A stretch of 64,000 bases of DNA from Sphingomonas sp. GM_Shp_1 (GTDB lineage Bacteria > Pseudomonadota > Alphaproteobacteria > Sphingomonadales > Sphingomonadaceae): positions 62,001-126,000 of the forward strand of contig NZ_JALNUR010000004.1 of assembly GCF_026540895.1 (NCBI RefSeq), in the 5' to 3' direction. How positions within the stretch are numbered: position 1 is the first letter of the stretch; every line of letters starts with the position of its first letter. Positions 26,262 through 34,949 of the stretch are shown here, piece after piece. A program made the position numbers and the translations under genes. Under the pieces are notes generated by a model. It ran no database searches. It was not told the origin of the DNA and saw only the letters and a program-made list of their open reading frames with translations.

Positions 26262-26936
26262 CTACAGCGTGGCGGCGATGGCTCGTGCGGCGGCATCCGG
26301 GTCTTCGGCCTGGGTGATCGGGCGACCGATGACGAGGATCGACGCGCCCGCATCAATCGCGGCGCGCGGTGTAACGACGCGCTTCTGATCGCCGACGACG
26401 CCATTGGCGGGGCGGACGCCGGGAACCACGAAGAAACCCTTGGGCCACGCCTTGCGCACCGCCGCGACTTCTTCGCCCGAACAGACGATTCCGTCGACGC
26501 CCGCTTCCGCCGCCAGATCGGCGAGGCGGCGGACATGATCGGCGGGAGCGCCCGTGACGCCGGTGTCGGACAGGTCGCTGGCATCCAGGCTGGTCAGCAT
26601 GGTGACGGCGACCACCTTCGTTCCCGTCGGTGCCGCCGCCTTGGCATCCTCCAGCATCGCGCGACCGCCCGCCGCATGGACGGTCAGGATCGCAGGCGCG
26701 AGGGGGCCGAGTGACTGCACCGCCTTCGCCACGGTGTTGGGAATGTCGTGCAGCTTCAGGTCGAGGAAGACGGGCAGGCCGATATGCGCCATCTCCCGCA
26801 CGCCCGTCGCGCCATGCGCACAGAAGAATTCCAGCCCAAGCTTAAGCCCGCCGACATGATGGCGGACCTTCTGCGCCAGTGCCTGGGCACGGGCCAGATC
26901 GGGCGTATCGATCGCGACATAGATGCGATTGCTCAT
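26262..26936 (-). CDS. pyrF: Orotidine-5'-phosphate decarboxylase
   Basis: 224 residues, TIM barrel. YVAIDTPDL, LKLGLEFF, the catalytic D-K-x-x-D array in FLDLKLHDIPNTV, TVHAAGG, VPGVRPANG and the C-terminal VIGRPITQAEDP are all present. It decarboxylates OMP to UMP in pyrimidine synthesis. It lies 6 bases after the LapA-like gene and 85 before trpF, so it may share the transcript, linking pyrimidine and tryptophan genes. Confidence 0.97.
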   Translation of the reverse strand: MSNRIYVAIDTPDLARAQALAQKVRHHVGGLKLGLEFFCAHGATGVREMAHIGLPVFLDLKLHDIPNTVAKAVQSLGPLAPAILTVHAAGGRAMLEDAKAAAPTGTKVVAVTMLTSLDASDLSDTGVTGAPADHVRRLADLAAEAGVDGIVCSGEEVAAVRKAWPKGFFVVPGVRPANGVVGDQKRVVTPRAAIDAGASILVIGRPITQAEDPDAAARAIAATL

Positions 26937-26942
26937 GGAAGG

Positions 26943-27260
26943 TCAGACCGTCGGCTGGATGGGGAGGGGGGCAGGTTCGGTCGGGGCGACATAGGGGCCG
27001 GTCTCGGTCGTTGCGGTCGCGGCGGCGAGCGCCCGCTCGCTCGCGTTCAACCGCTGCCGCAACCGCCAGCGGGCCGCATGTTGCCAGATCAGCGTCGGCA
27101 CCAGTCCCAGCAGAAAGGTCAGGAACAGCAGCAGCGGCAGGTTCACGTCCGCTACCAGTCCGCCAACCAGCCGGATCGGCACGGTCGTCCAGTTCCCCAG
27201 CGTGAAGGCCGCGGCCAGAAACGCCAGCAGACACCAGAACAGCATTTTCAGGAACTGCAT
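26943..27260 (-). CDS. LapA-domain small inner-membrane protein
   Basis: 105 residues. Two membrane helices (FLKMLFWCLLAFLAAAFTLG and LPLLLFLTFLLGLVPTLIWQH) flank NWTTVPIRLVGGLVADVN, the LapA (DUF1049) layout. A cytosolic charged tail (RWRLRQRLNASERALAAATA) ends in a Pro/Thr-rich stretch. LapA proteins act with LapB in lipopolysaccharide assembly control in enterobacteria; whether that holds here is unknown. It is the probable first gene of the pyrF-trp run. Confidence 0.8.
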   Translation of the reverse strand: MQFLKMLFWCLLAFLAAAFTLGNWTTVPIRLVGGLVADVNLPLLLFLTFLLGLVPTLIWQHAARWRLRQRLNASERALAAATATTETGPYVAPTEPAPLPIQPTV

Positions 27261-27356
27261 GCGCTTCTCCGCCTAACCCCTGTCGAGCCGACCCATGAGC
27301 GGTCGATCATCGCCTGGCGTCGGGGTCTAGCCGCGTTGTCCCGGCATGACCAGCCT

Positions 27357-29639
27357 TCAGCCGATCTCACGGCGAAGCGAGGCGATCAGGGGGGCGATCG
27401 CGGTCAGGCGGTCCTCCTCCTCGTCCAGGATCGCCAGGAACGCACGCCGCTTGAACGCCGCCACCGCGCCGGGCTTCAGCTTGATGGTCGGGGGCAGGGT
27501 GGAGACGGCGATGTCGATCATCCGCTCTGCACCGTGCAGCCGCCCCCAGAGATAGTCGTTCTCGCGATAGCTGCGGCTGAAGAAGGCGCCGAAGGTCAGG
27601 AACTGGATACCCTTCAACGTCGCCTCCGCCCCGCCGGAACGGATCGCGGTCGCATCGTCGGGCGCGATCCGGTCGACCTTGATCGGATCGAACTCGTCCA
27701 GCCCCTCGCCTTGGAGAAGTGGCAGGGTCGCGACGTCGAAATAGGGAAAGCCCAGATAGGTCAGGAGCAGCGTTCGCCGCGCCGCACGGGGCAGCCCGGC
27801 CAAGGCGCCTGCAAGCCGCGTATCCGTCTCTCCGTCGAGCCGGATCAGGTCGAGCCGTTTCTCCAGACGATCCAGTACCACATCGCCCTGATCGCGCGCG
27901 GACCGCACCGCCTGGGCCAGGTCGTCGTCCGCGGCTCCGCTCTGCCGCTCCAGATATTCCGCCAGCGATTCGTAGAGGGCGTCGCGGATCGGGGCCAGTT
28001 CGGCTTCGCTGTGATCGCCCTCCAACTCGGTCAGGCGGCGGGCGAGCAGCCGCAGCCGACGGATGCGGAAACCCAGGTCGAAGCTGCGCAGAAAGGCCTT
28101 GGCCCCGTTGCTCGGGCCGCCGGTGAAAGCGATCGCCTCGCCATCGGCGCTGCGGGCGGCGAGCGTCCGCTCGACCATCACGCGAAGCCGCACGCGTCGT
28201 TGCGCTCCGTCCTCGCCGATCGCCTCGGACAGCATCGTCGCGATCGAGTCGATGACGCCCGCGACCTTCAGATGGCCATAGGCGGCATAGCTGAACCCGG
28301 CCTTGGCAGCGGCGGCGGCCTGGGCGCGGACCCGCCACGACGCCAGCCGGGTGGCGGTGGGGCGGTCTAGGAAGAAGGTGCGACCGAAAAGCTGCTCGAT
28401 CTCCTGCTCCACATCTTCGCGGATCGCGGCGAGGATCGCCTGCATCCGGTCAATCCGGCCGGAGCGCGCGGCGATCGCTTCCAGATTGTCGCGGATCGGC
28501 TGTTGCCGGGGCAATTCGCTGATCGCGCCGATGATCGTCTGGAAGAAACCGGGATGCCCGCCTCCGCCGGGAAGTCGGAAATGCATGCCGGGGAAGGGGT
28601 CGATATAGACGAAGCGGCGGTCGACCTGTCGCCTGGCCGGACGCCTGCCCAGCGCGTCGATGGCGGGGCGGAAGGGGGCGTTGACCAGCACCGATCCGTC
28701 GATCAGCACCGCCTTGTCCGCCGCGCCCGCCGCATGATGACGCGGAAGGACGCGGCGGAGAAATTCATCCCGCTCCGGCCAGGACTGTTCGCGCGCCGCC
28801 AGCACGCGGTCGAGTTCGGCGACTGTGAAGGGCGGGAAGGCGCCCGGAAAGCTGGAGGTCGCGCGCGCGGCGAAGACCAGTTCGGGAACCGCCGCCAGCT
28901 TGCCCTGGCCACGGTCGGTGAAGTCCACGACCATGCGGTGCTCGGTCTCCACCACCTCGCCCGGCGAATGGAGCCGAAGCCGCTGCGGCTGGCCGGTGAA
29001 ATCGGTGACGGTGACGAACAGGTCGAGCGGCTGACCGGGCGGCAACAGCCTCTTGCCGGCCGGAGCCGCCGCCATCCGGTCGAACGCCTCCAGTAGACGC
29101 GCGGTGAAATCATCGGCGGCGAAGGGCGGCTCGAACCAGCGCGAGCGGACGAGGTGGCCCAGCTTGCGCCGCACCTCCTCACGGGTTTCCTCGTCCAGCC
29201 CCTCGACCTTCTCGCCGCTGCGCCCGGCCGCCATCCATGCGATCGGGAGTGCCCACATCTTGGAAAAGCGCGAGGTCGGGGCGGCGTCGGGGGCGATCAG
29301 CGACTCGATATCCGCCGCTTCCAGCCACAGGTCGGTCAGCGGATCGAGCGACTGGCCGGTGGACAGGGCCTGTCCCAGGAAGATGCCGTTGATCCCGCCG
29401 GCGCTCGCCCCCGCGATGATGTCCGCCAGGATGCGGACCCGCACGCCGCCCCGCTCCGCCATTTCGTCGAGCAGGTCGTGGTAGACCGCATCGACCGCCG
29501 AAGCGGGCGGATCGCCCTCATGCGAGGCGCGGCTGGCGCGGACGACGTGCCAGATTTCCTTGGTGATGCCGTGCATGTAGACGGCCAGGCTGATCCCGCC
29601 ATAGCAGACCAGCGCCAGCCGCAGTTCCTTCTCGCGCAT
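27357..29639 (-). CDS. Patatin-like phospholipase family protein (large, about 760 residues)
   Basis: The N-terminal domain is patatin-like. An oxyanion-type loop YGGISLAVYMHGITKE is at 13-28, the nucleophile elbow GASAGG has S79, and DGSVLVNAPF supplies the dyad aspartate. The remaining C-terminal 450 residues are helical and Arg-rich (IATMLSEAIGEDGAQRRVRLRVM and beyond). This is the extended patatin-related group of proteobacteria. Lipid acyl hydrolase activity is inferred from the dyad. No signal peptide, so cytosolic. The stop of the next gene upstream overlaps its start by one base (TGATG), so the two are coupled. Confidence 0.85.
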   Translation of the reverse strand: MREKELRLALVCYGGISLAVYMHGITKEIWHVVRASRASHEGDPPASAVDAVYHDLLDEMAERGGVRVRILADIIAGASAGGINGIFLGQALSTGQSLDPLTDLWLEAADIESLIAPDAAPTSRFSKMWALPIAWMAAGRSGEKVEGLDEETREEVRRKLGHLVRSRWFEPPFAADDFTARLLEAFDRMAAAPAGKRLLPPGQPLDLFVTVTDFTGQPQRLRLHSPGEVVETEHRMVVDFTDRGQGKLAAVPELVFAARATSSFPGAFPPFTVAELDRVLAAREQSWPERDEFLRRVLPRHHAAGAADKAVLIDGSVLVNAPFRPAIDALGRRPARRQVDRRFVYIDPFPGMHFRLPGGGGHPGFFQTIIGAISELPRQQPIRDNLEAIAARSGRIDRMQAILAAIREDVEQEIEQLFGRTFFLDRPTATRLASWRVRAQAAAAAKAGFSYAAYGHLKVAGVIDSIATMLSEAIGEDGAQRRVRLRVMVERTLAARSADGEAIAFTGGPSNGAKAFLRSFDLGFRIRRLRLLARRLTELEGDHSEAELAPIRDALYESLAEYLERQSGAADDDLAQAVRSARDQGDVVLDRLEKRLDLIRLDGETDTRLAGALAGLPRAARRTLLLTYLGFPYFDVATLPLLQGEGLDEFDPIKVDRIAPDDATAIRSGGAEATLKGIQFLTFGAFFSRSYRENDYLWGRLHGAERMIDIAVSTLPPTIKLKPGAVAAFKRRAFLAILDEEEDRLTAIAPLIASLRREIG

Positions 29640-30334
29640 CAGCGCGATCCGACCCTAGCCCAGATCGGCAGATGGTCTGACGCCTTTCGTGAGGTCGGGC
29701 TGGCGTGAACGCCGCAATCGGCGATGCGGAGGTCGGACGACACCATGATCCGATCGAGCCGTCCGATCGGCCGCCGCGCGTGAAAGCTCGGCCCGGTATC
29801 CGCCATGGTGAAGTCGCGGCAGAAATCGCGCAGGCACCCGGCCCCGCGCGTCCATTCGTTCAGGTCGCCCATCATCACGGTTGGATGGCGATGCACGCAA
29901 CTCGACAGGTGCGACAATATCGCCGCCGCCTGCCGCCGCCGCCACAGCCCCGACAAGTCGAGATGCATGCCCACGACACGAATCACCCCGCCCGTCGTCC
30001 GCAAATCCGCCATCACGGCGCCGCGCGGTTCCAGAGAGGGCAGGTGGATCGCCTCATAGTCCAGAACCTGTGTCGACTTGCGAACCAGGATCGTATTGCC
30101 ATGCCAGCCCAGCGACCGGGCCTTCATGCCATAGACGATGGGCTTCCAGTCGCTGTGATCGTCGAGCAGATGGAGAGGGAGCACGCCTTCGCGATCGCCG
30201 AAGCGCCGATCCGCCTCCTGCAAGGCGATGACGTCCGCATCGACCTCGCGCAGTACGTCCATGATACGGTCGGGATTGCGCCTGCGATCGGCGCCGATCC
30301 CCTTGCGGATATTATAGCTGGCGACCTTGATCAT
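29639..30334 (-). CDS. Endonuclease/exonuclease/phosphatase (EEP) family protein
   Basis: 231 residues. EEP fold motifs: ASYNIRKGIG, VIALQEAD (metal-binding Glu), HLDLSGLW, MGDLNEW (catalytic Asp-x-Asn) and SDHLPIWARV at the C-terminus. The ATG at 30334 starts directly with the domain. An upstream frame runs back into the tRNA-Thr gene and is spurious. Substrates in this family range from DNA to phosphoinositides and cannot be told from sequence. Coupled to the patatin-like gene, so the pair may share a lipid-related task. Confidence 0.85.
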   Translation of the reverse strand: MIKVASYNIRKGIGADRRRNPDRIMDVLREVDADVIALQEADRRFGDREGVLPLHLLDDHSDWKPIVYGMKARSLGWHGNTILVRKSTQVLDYEAIHLPSLEPRGAVMADLRTTGGVIRVVGMHLDLSGLWRRRQAAAILSHLSSCVHRHPTVMMGDLNEWTRGAGCLRDFCRDFTMADTGPSFHARRPIGRLDRIMVSSDLRIADCGVHASPTSRKASDHLPIWARVGSR

Positions 30335-30399
30335 TCCGCCACTGTAACGCAGCGCCGGGCTTTTGGTGCCCATGGCGAAACGGCGAGACGAGAGGAATA

Positions 30400-30474
<75 letters not shown>

Positions 30475-30491
30475 GTCGCGGGCTCCATGCT

Positions 30492-31352
30492 TCAAGAAAC
30501 GCCGAAGGTCCAGCCCTCCGTTCGCGCGATCAGGGGAGAAAGGCCCGCCGGATGCCAGAGATCATCGCGCCCCGCCATCTTGCGCAGCCAGGCTGAAGTC
30601 AGGATCGCATCGGTGCTGTGATCGTCATAGCGTTGCAGCGTCCCATGCGGTTCGCTGCCCAGATGGGTCAGCGCGTCGTCCAGAGCTTCGGCGCTGCGCA
30701 TCTTGCTTCGTCCGCGCGGGCGCCCGGCGTCCCGGGCGGCGATGGAGGTGTAGATTTCGATCACCAATGCGCCCGCTGGCGGCATGGGATCGAACGGCCA
30801 GACCGGTACCCGGCCGTCGAGCCGACGAAGCAAACGCATTCCGGCGAAGCTCGCCTTGGCGACCTGCGACGCGCCGATCGCGTCATAGACGGTCGAGGGC
30901 TTCCGTCCGCCATCCGCCGCCACTTCGCAGGCGCGCCAATGGAGGAAGTCGGCCTTCTTTCCATCTGCGGCACCGAAATAGAAATGTCGCCCGCGCCGTG
31001 CCTCCAGAAAGCTGCGCGCGCCGAGGTCCGGATCGTCGCAGCTCTGATCGACATGGGCCCAGAGCGCCCGCGCATCGGCGGTCGGGGCATCGCCGGGCAG
31101 ATGCGCGCCACGGGCGACGAAGGGCGCCGAAAAGCTGAAGTCGAAGCCGATCAGCAACGGCTCTGCCGCGCGTTCCAGCACCCAATCGGCGACGCCCTCC
31201 CTCGACCAGGCACGGCCCGGCGGCGCGACGATCTCCGGGGCCGCTTGTCCGACCTCGCACATCGCCATGCGGATGCCGTTATGCGAGGAGCCGTGCGCGC
31301 CCGACCAGTCGATCGCGACGAAGCCGGTGAAACGGTCAGCCGCGATCGCCAT
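30492..31352 (-). CDS. Uncharacterised protein, possible RNase H-like fold
   Basis: 286 residues, no signal peptide. The N-terminus FTGFVAIDWSGAHGSSHNGIRMAM and the later LLIGFDFSFSAPF look like the first and middle strands of an RNase H/actin-like fold, each bearing an aspartate. Further acidic residues occur in STVYDAIGASQVAK, ALVIEIYTSIAA and HSTDAILTSAWL, which would suit a metal site. I do not recognise a named family; DUF429-type proteins have a similar plan. Its ATG lies directly after GGGGAGG and inside the last codons of rarA (17-base overlap), so it may be coupled to rarA. tRNA-Thr follows it. Confidence 0.6.
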   Translation of the reverse strand: MAIAADRFTGFVAIDWSGAHGSSHNGIRMAMCEVGQAAPEIVAPPGRAWSREGVADWVLERAAEPLLIGFDFSFSAPFVARGAHLPGDAPTADARALWAHVDQSCDDPDLGARSFLEARRGRHFYFGAADGKKADFLHWRACEVAADGGRKPSTVYDAIGASQVAKASFAGMRLLRRLDGRVPVWPFDPMPPAGALVIEIYTSIAARDAGRPRGRSKMRSAEALDDALTHLGSEPHGTLQRYDDHSTDAILTSAWLRKMAGRDDLWHPAGLSPLIARTEGWTFGVS

Positions 31353-32682
31353 CCTCCCCGTCCTGATCGCGCAGGGCACGCCGCCGTTCGTCCCACCACG
31401 CCATCCGCTCGGCGATGCGCTTCTCCAGCCCACGCCCTGAAGGCGCGTAGAAGTCCTGCGGCGGCAATTCGTCGGGCCAGTAGTTCGCGCCCGAGAAGCC
31501 GCCCTCGGCGTCATGGTCATATTGATAGTTGGCGCCATAGCCGATCTGCTTCATCAGCTTTGTCGGCGCGTTCAGGATGTTGGCGGGCGGCATCAGCGAC
31601 CCGGTTTCCTTGGCGGTCCGCCACGCCTGTTTCTGCGCCTTATACGCCGCGTTCGATTTGGGCGCGGTGGCCAGGTAGAGGCACGCTTGGACGATCGCCA
31701 ATTCCCCTTCCGGCGAACCGAGAAACTCATAGGCATCCTTGGCCGCCAGACACTGTGTCAGCGCCTGCGGATCGGCCAGCCCGATATCCTCGATGGCGGT
31801 CCGGGTCAGGCGGCGCAATACATAGAGCGGCTCCTCGCCAGCCGTCAGCATCCGGGCGAGATAATAGAGCGCGGCCTGCGGGTCCGATCCCCGGATCGAT
31901 TTGTGAAGCGCGGAGATGAGGTTGTAATGCCCCTCGCGATCCTTGTCATAGACCGCGACCCGCCTTTGCAGGAATGCCGACAGCCCGGCGGCGTCGAGCG
32001 GTTCGGGCAGGTCGACGGCGAACAACGTCTCGGCCTGGTTGAGCAGGAACCGACCGTCGCCGTCCGCGCTGGCGATCAGCGCCTCGCGCGCCGCCGGTTG
32101 CAGGGGCAGGGGGCGCTCCATCTCCGCCTCCGCGCGCGTCAGCAACTGTTCGAGCGCGGTCTGGCCCAGCCGGTGGAGGATCAGCACCTGCGCCCGGCTG
32201 AGCAATGCCGCATTCAGTTCGAAGGACGGGTTCTCGGTGGTCGCGCCGACTAAAGTGACCGTACCATCTTCGACAAAGGGCAGAAACCCATCCTGTTGGG
32301 CCCGATTGAAGCGGTGAATCTCGTCCACGAACAACAGCGTCCGCTGGCCCATGCGGGAATGTTCGCGCGCTTCGCCAAAGACCTTCTTCAGGTCCGCCAC
32401 GCCCGAGAACACCGCCGAGATGGACGCGAAACGCAAGCCGACCGCCGCCGCCAGCAGGCGCGCGATCGTCGTCTTGCCCGTACCCGGCGGCCCCCACAGG
32501 ATCATCGACGACAGTCGCTGCGCCGCGACCATCCGCCCGATCGCGCCCTCCGGCCCGGTCAGGTGATCCTGCCCCACGACATCGCTCAGTTGCGCAGGGC
32601 GCAAGCGATCGGCCAGCGGAGCATCCGCAGGGACGGTGGAGGGAAGGGGGGCGGGCTCCATGCCCGCGAACAGATCGGCCAT
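31336..32682 (-). CDS. rarA: Replication-associated recombination protein A (AAA+ ATPase)
   Basis: 448 residues. DRLRPAQLSDVVGQDHLTG is the clamp-loader-like N-terminus. Walker A GPPGTGKT is at 64-71, Walker B is LLFVDEIHRFN, sensor 1 is LVGATTENPSFELN, and SAL-like helices and the MgsA/RarA C-terminal domain (YLARMLTAGEEPLYVLRRLTRTAIEDIGLADP) follow. It acts at stalled forks with SSB. Start at 32682; an in-frame ATG three codons earlier is also possible. It is divergent from the padR gene across 124 bases that hold the PadR-type inverted repeat. Confidence 0.94.
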   Translation of the reverse strand: MADLFAGMEPAPLPSTVPADAPLADRLRPAQLSDVVGQDHLTGPEGAIGRMVAAQRLSSMILWGPPGTGKTTIARLLAAAVGLRFASISAVFSGVADLKKVFGEAREHSRMGQRTLLFVDEIHRFNRAQQDGFLPFVEDGTVTLVGATTENPSFELNAALLSRAQVLILHRLGQTALEQLLTRAEAEMERPLPLQPAAREALIASADGDGRFLLNQAETLFAVDLPEPLDAAGLSAFLQRRVAVYDKDREGHYNLISALHKSIRGSDPQAALYYLARMLTAGEEPLYVLRRLTRTAIEDIGLADPQALTQCLAAKDAYEFLGSPEGELAIVQACLYLATAPKSNAAYKAQKQAWRTAKETGSLMPPANILNAPTKLMKQIGYGANYQYDHDAEGGFSGANYWPDELPPQDFYAPSGRGLEKRIAERMAWWDERRRALRDQDGEDGDRG

Positions 32683-32730
32683 GAGCGTCATGTAAGGGGT
32701 GCGGAGCGCGACGTCACCTTGACGGTTGAC

Positions 32731-32774
32731 GATATATCGCAAAACATCTTGACGCAGCGGCTCTGCGATATATC
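32731..32774. promoter_or_regulatory. Inverted repeat operator, probably PadR-bound
   Basis: GATATATCGCA (32731-32741) and TGCGATATATC (32764-32774) are perfect inverted copies. Each also contains the self-palindrome GATATATC. Centres are 33 bases apart, about three helical turns. The right arm overlaps the -10 region of the padR promoter. Divergent spacing also places it in front of rarA. Confidence 0.6.
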
Positions 32775-32776
32775 TT
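32749..32776 (+). promoter_or_regulatory. Sigma-70-type promoter of the padR gene
   Basis: TTGACG (32749-32754) and TATCTT (32771-32776) are spaced by 16 bases. The -10 overlaps the right arm of the inverted repeat. The start codon is 31 bases beyond, with GAGGA at 32796-32800. Autorepression follows naturally from this layout. Confidence 0.5.
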
Positions 32777-32806
32777 GAATGCATCAATTCATATCGAGGA
32801 ATCATC

Positions 32807-33418
32807 ATGTTTCGTTTTTCACACGGCGGCGGTCATCGTCGCCATCACGCCGCACGCCATGGTTTCGCGCCGGAAATGGACATCGAGCGCTTGTTCCACT
32901 GGGGCGAACGACTCCACGACGGAGAGCATCGTCGCCGGGGCCCCGGCGGGCGTAGCCGGCGAATGTTCGACGGCGGCGAGTTGCGCCTCATCCTGCTGAA
33001 GCTCATCGCCGACGAACCGCGCCATGGTTACGACCTGATCCGCGAGATCGAGGCGATGACCGGCGGCGCCTATGCGCCCAGCCCCGGCGTCATCTATCCG
33101 ACCATCACCCTGCTCGACGAGATGGGTTTTATCGAGGAACAACGCTCGGAAGGGGCCAAGAAGCGTTTCGCGGCCACCGACGCCGGTCGTACGCACCTCT
33201 CGGAGAATGCCGAGCAGGTCGAGGCGTTGCTCGCGCGTCTCCAGGCGCTGGGCGAGCACCGGCAGCGCGTCGATGCCGCGCCGATCCGGCGGGCCATGGG
33301 TGGGCTGAAAATGGCATTGGGCGAACGCTTCGGCGCGGGCGATGCATCGCAGGCGATGATCCACGACGTCGCCGCCATGATCGACGAACTGGCCCAGAAG
33401 GTGGAGCGCCTGAAATGA
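32807..33418 (+). CDS. PadR family transcriptional regulator with His/Arg-rich N-terminus
   Basis: 203 residues. Residues 1-52 are a His- and Arg-rich extension (HGGGHRRHHAARHG and HDGEHRRRGPGGRSRR). Next comes the PadR winged helix (GELRLILLKLIADEPRHGYDLIREIEAMTGGAYAPSPGVIYPTITLLDEMGFIEEQ, followed by KKRFAATDAGRTHL). A C-terminal coiled dimerisation helix ends the protein. The His-rich N-terminus could bind metal, but that is a guess. It overlaps the following DUF2218 gene by 4 bases. PadR proteins usually repress their own operon, fitting the inverted repeat upstream. Confidence 0.9.
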   Translation: MFRFSHGGGHRRHHAARHGFAPEMDIERLFHWGERLHDGEHRRRGPGGRSRRMFDGGELRLILLKLIADEPRHGYDLIREIEAMTGGAYAPSPGVIYPTITLLDEMGFIEEQRSEGAKKRFAATDAGRTHLSENAEQVEALLARLQALGEHRQRVDAAPIRRAMGGLKMALGERFGAGDASQAMIHDVAAMIDELAQKVERLK

Positions 33419-33705
33419 GCCGGTCCGTCGCACGCGTGCCGACTCTGTCGGCCAGCCGTTACCTCCAGCAACTCGCCAAGCACTGGTCGCACAAGATGGA
33501 GGTCGACTTCACGCCGGAGGAAGGCACGATCCTCTTCCCCAACGGATCGAAGCTGGAAATGCGAGCGGATAGCGAGACGCTGGACATCGTCCTGACGGTG
33601 CCGGACGGCGAAGACACCGCCCGGATGCGGGAGGTCGTGTCCAGCCACCTCGACCGCTTCGCCTTTCGCGAGGCGCCGCTGACCTTCGATTGGCGCGAGG
33701 GGTGA
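33415..33705 (+). CDS. DUF2218 domain-containing protein
   Basis: 96 residues. SASRYLQQLAKHWSHKMEVDFTPEEGTILFPNGSKLEMRA and VVSSHLDRFAFREAPLTFDWREG match the DUF2218 pattern of a small alpha/beta protein with His residues and a terminal WREG-type motif. Its function is unknown; relatives often occur beside iron-uptake or reductase genes. It is translationally coupled to padR (ATGA overlap), so it is probably the main regulated target. The stop is 1 base from the stop of the convergent glycosyltransferase. Confidence 0.85.
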   Translation: MSRSVARVPTLSASRYLQQLAKHWSHKMEVDFTPEEGTILFPNGSKLEMRADSETLDIVLTVPDGEDTARMREVVSSHLDRFAFREAPLTFDWREG

Positions 33706-33706
33706 C

Positions 33707-34852
33707 TCAGCCTCGCTCGGCGAACAGCGCGCGATAGGCGTCGAGGACGGCGTCGTTGACCTTGTCCCACCGGTAATCGGCGACGCGGGCGTGCCCCGCC
33801 TCGCTGAACCGGCGGCGCAGGGCGGCGTCGGTTGCGATCCACTCCAGCGCGTCGGCATAGCCCGGGATATCGCGCGCCCCGACCAGATAGCCGGTCTCCC
33901 CATCCGCGACGAGGTCCATCGCGCCCGTCGCATTGGCGGCCACCACCGGCACGCCCGCCGCCATCGCCTCGGTCGTGACGTTGCCGAACGTCTCGGTGAC
34001 GCTGGGGTTGAAGAAAATGTCCATCGACGCGACGGCACGGCCCAGATCGTCACCGGTCTGATAGCCCGCGAAGATCGCATCGGGCGTCGCCTTGGCGAAC
34101 CAGTCCTGTGCGGGCCCCTTGCCGACGACCAGCACCTTGTGCGGCACGCCGCGACGGCGAAGCTCGGCCAGCGCCTCGGCAAAGACGTCGAGGCCCTTTT
34201 CCTTGACCAGTCGCCCCAGGAAACCGATCGCCACCTCATCGTCCGCGATCCCCAATGACCGCCGCCATTCCAGGCTGCGGCGCGAGGGTTGGAACCGGTC
34301 ATGATCGATCCCGCGCGACCAGATGCCCATCGGCGGCGTCACACCCCAACTGCGCAACAGGGCGATCATGCTGGGGCTGGGCGCGACGATCCGGTCGAAC
34401 CGGTTGTAGAAGCGGGTCAGCAGCCGGATGATCGCCGGCTCCAGAAAGCCCAGGCCATAATAGGCCGGATAGGTTTCGAACCGCGTATGGACGGATGCGA
34501 TCGAGGCGACGTCCTTTTCCCGCGCCCATCGAACCGCCGCATGGCCTAGAAATTCGGGCGCGGAGACATGGACGATATTGGGGGCGAAGGCCTCCAGATC
34601 GGCGCGCACCTTGGCAGGCAGGCCGCGCGCCAGCTTGTAATCGGCGCGAAACGGCATGGGAATGGCGGGCACGTCGACCAGATCGCCGACCGGCGGAAAG
34701 GCGGGCGTCGCAGAGGTCGGCGAATAGACACGCACCGCCACACCGCGATCGAGCAGATGCCCGACCAGCCGGTTCAGCGTCTGGTTCGCGCCGTCGCGCG
34801 TGTAGTTATAATTGCCGCTGAACAATGCGACGCGAAACGGGTCTGGGGTCAT
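33707..34852 (-). CDS. Glycosyltransferase family 1/4 (GT-B fold)
   Basis: 381 residues. The N-terminal domain starts FRVALFSGNYNYTRDGANQTLNRLV. The C-terminal domain has GFLGRLVKEKGLDVFAEAL, VVGKGPAQDW and the nucleotide-sugar loop SVTETFGNVTTEAMAAGVPVVA with two conserved glutamates (ETFG and TEAM). It ends with the GETGYLV motif. Such enzymes transfer mannose, glucose or sulfoquinovose to lipids. The HTRFETYPAYYGLGFLEPAI region resembles the GT4 alpha-mannosyl and glycolipid group, which would suit sphingomonad glycolipid synthesis, but that is inference. Single gene. Confidence 0.88.
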   Translation of the reverse strand: MTPDPFRVALFSGNYNYTRDGANQTLNRLVGHLLDRGVAVRVYSPTSATPAFPPVGDLVDVPAIPMPFRADYKLARGLPAKVRADLEAFAPNIVHVSAPEFLGHAAVRWAREKDVASIASVHTRFETYPAYYGLGFLEPAIIRLLTRFYNRFDRIVAPSPSMIALLRSWGVTPPMGIWSRGIDHDRFQPSRRSLEWRRSLGIADDEVAIGFLGRLVKEKGLDVFAEALAELRRRGVPHKVLVVGKGPAQDWFAKATPDAIFAGYQTGDDLGRAVASMDIFFNPSVTETFGNVTTEAMAAGVPVVAANATGAMDLVADGETGYLVGARDIPGYADALEWIATDAALRRRFSEAGHARVADYRWDKVNDAVLDAYRALFAERG

Positions 34853-34949
34853 GGAGTCCGCCCCATAGCGGTCACGACCATCAAAAACTATCCCAAGCCG
34901 GATCGCGAACGATGTTCCATTTTCGTTCCGGGCTGATTAGATGGAAAGC

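Noticed and set aside
26177..26584. Upstream extension of the trpF reading frame
   Set aside because: The frame is open for 136 codons before MPTTAK but shows no TrpF similarity and lies within pyrF on another frame. The domain starts at 26176.
34880..34925. EcfG-type promoter upstream of the glycosyltransferase
   Set aside because: Two GGAAC copies occur on the minus strand, but the only CGTT lies 13 bases or 2 bases away, outside the 16-17 spacing.
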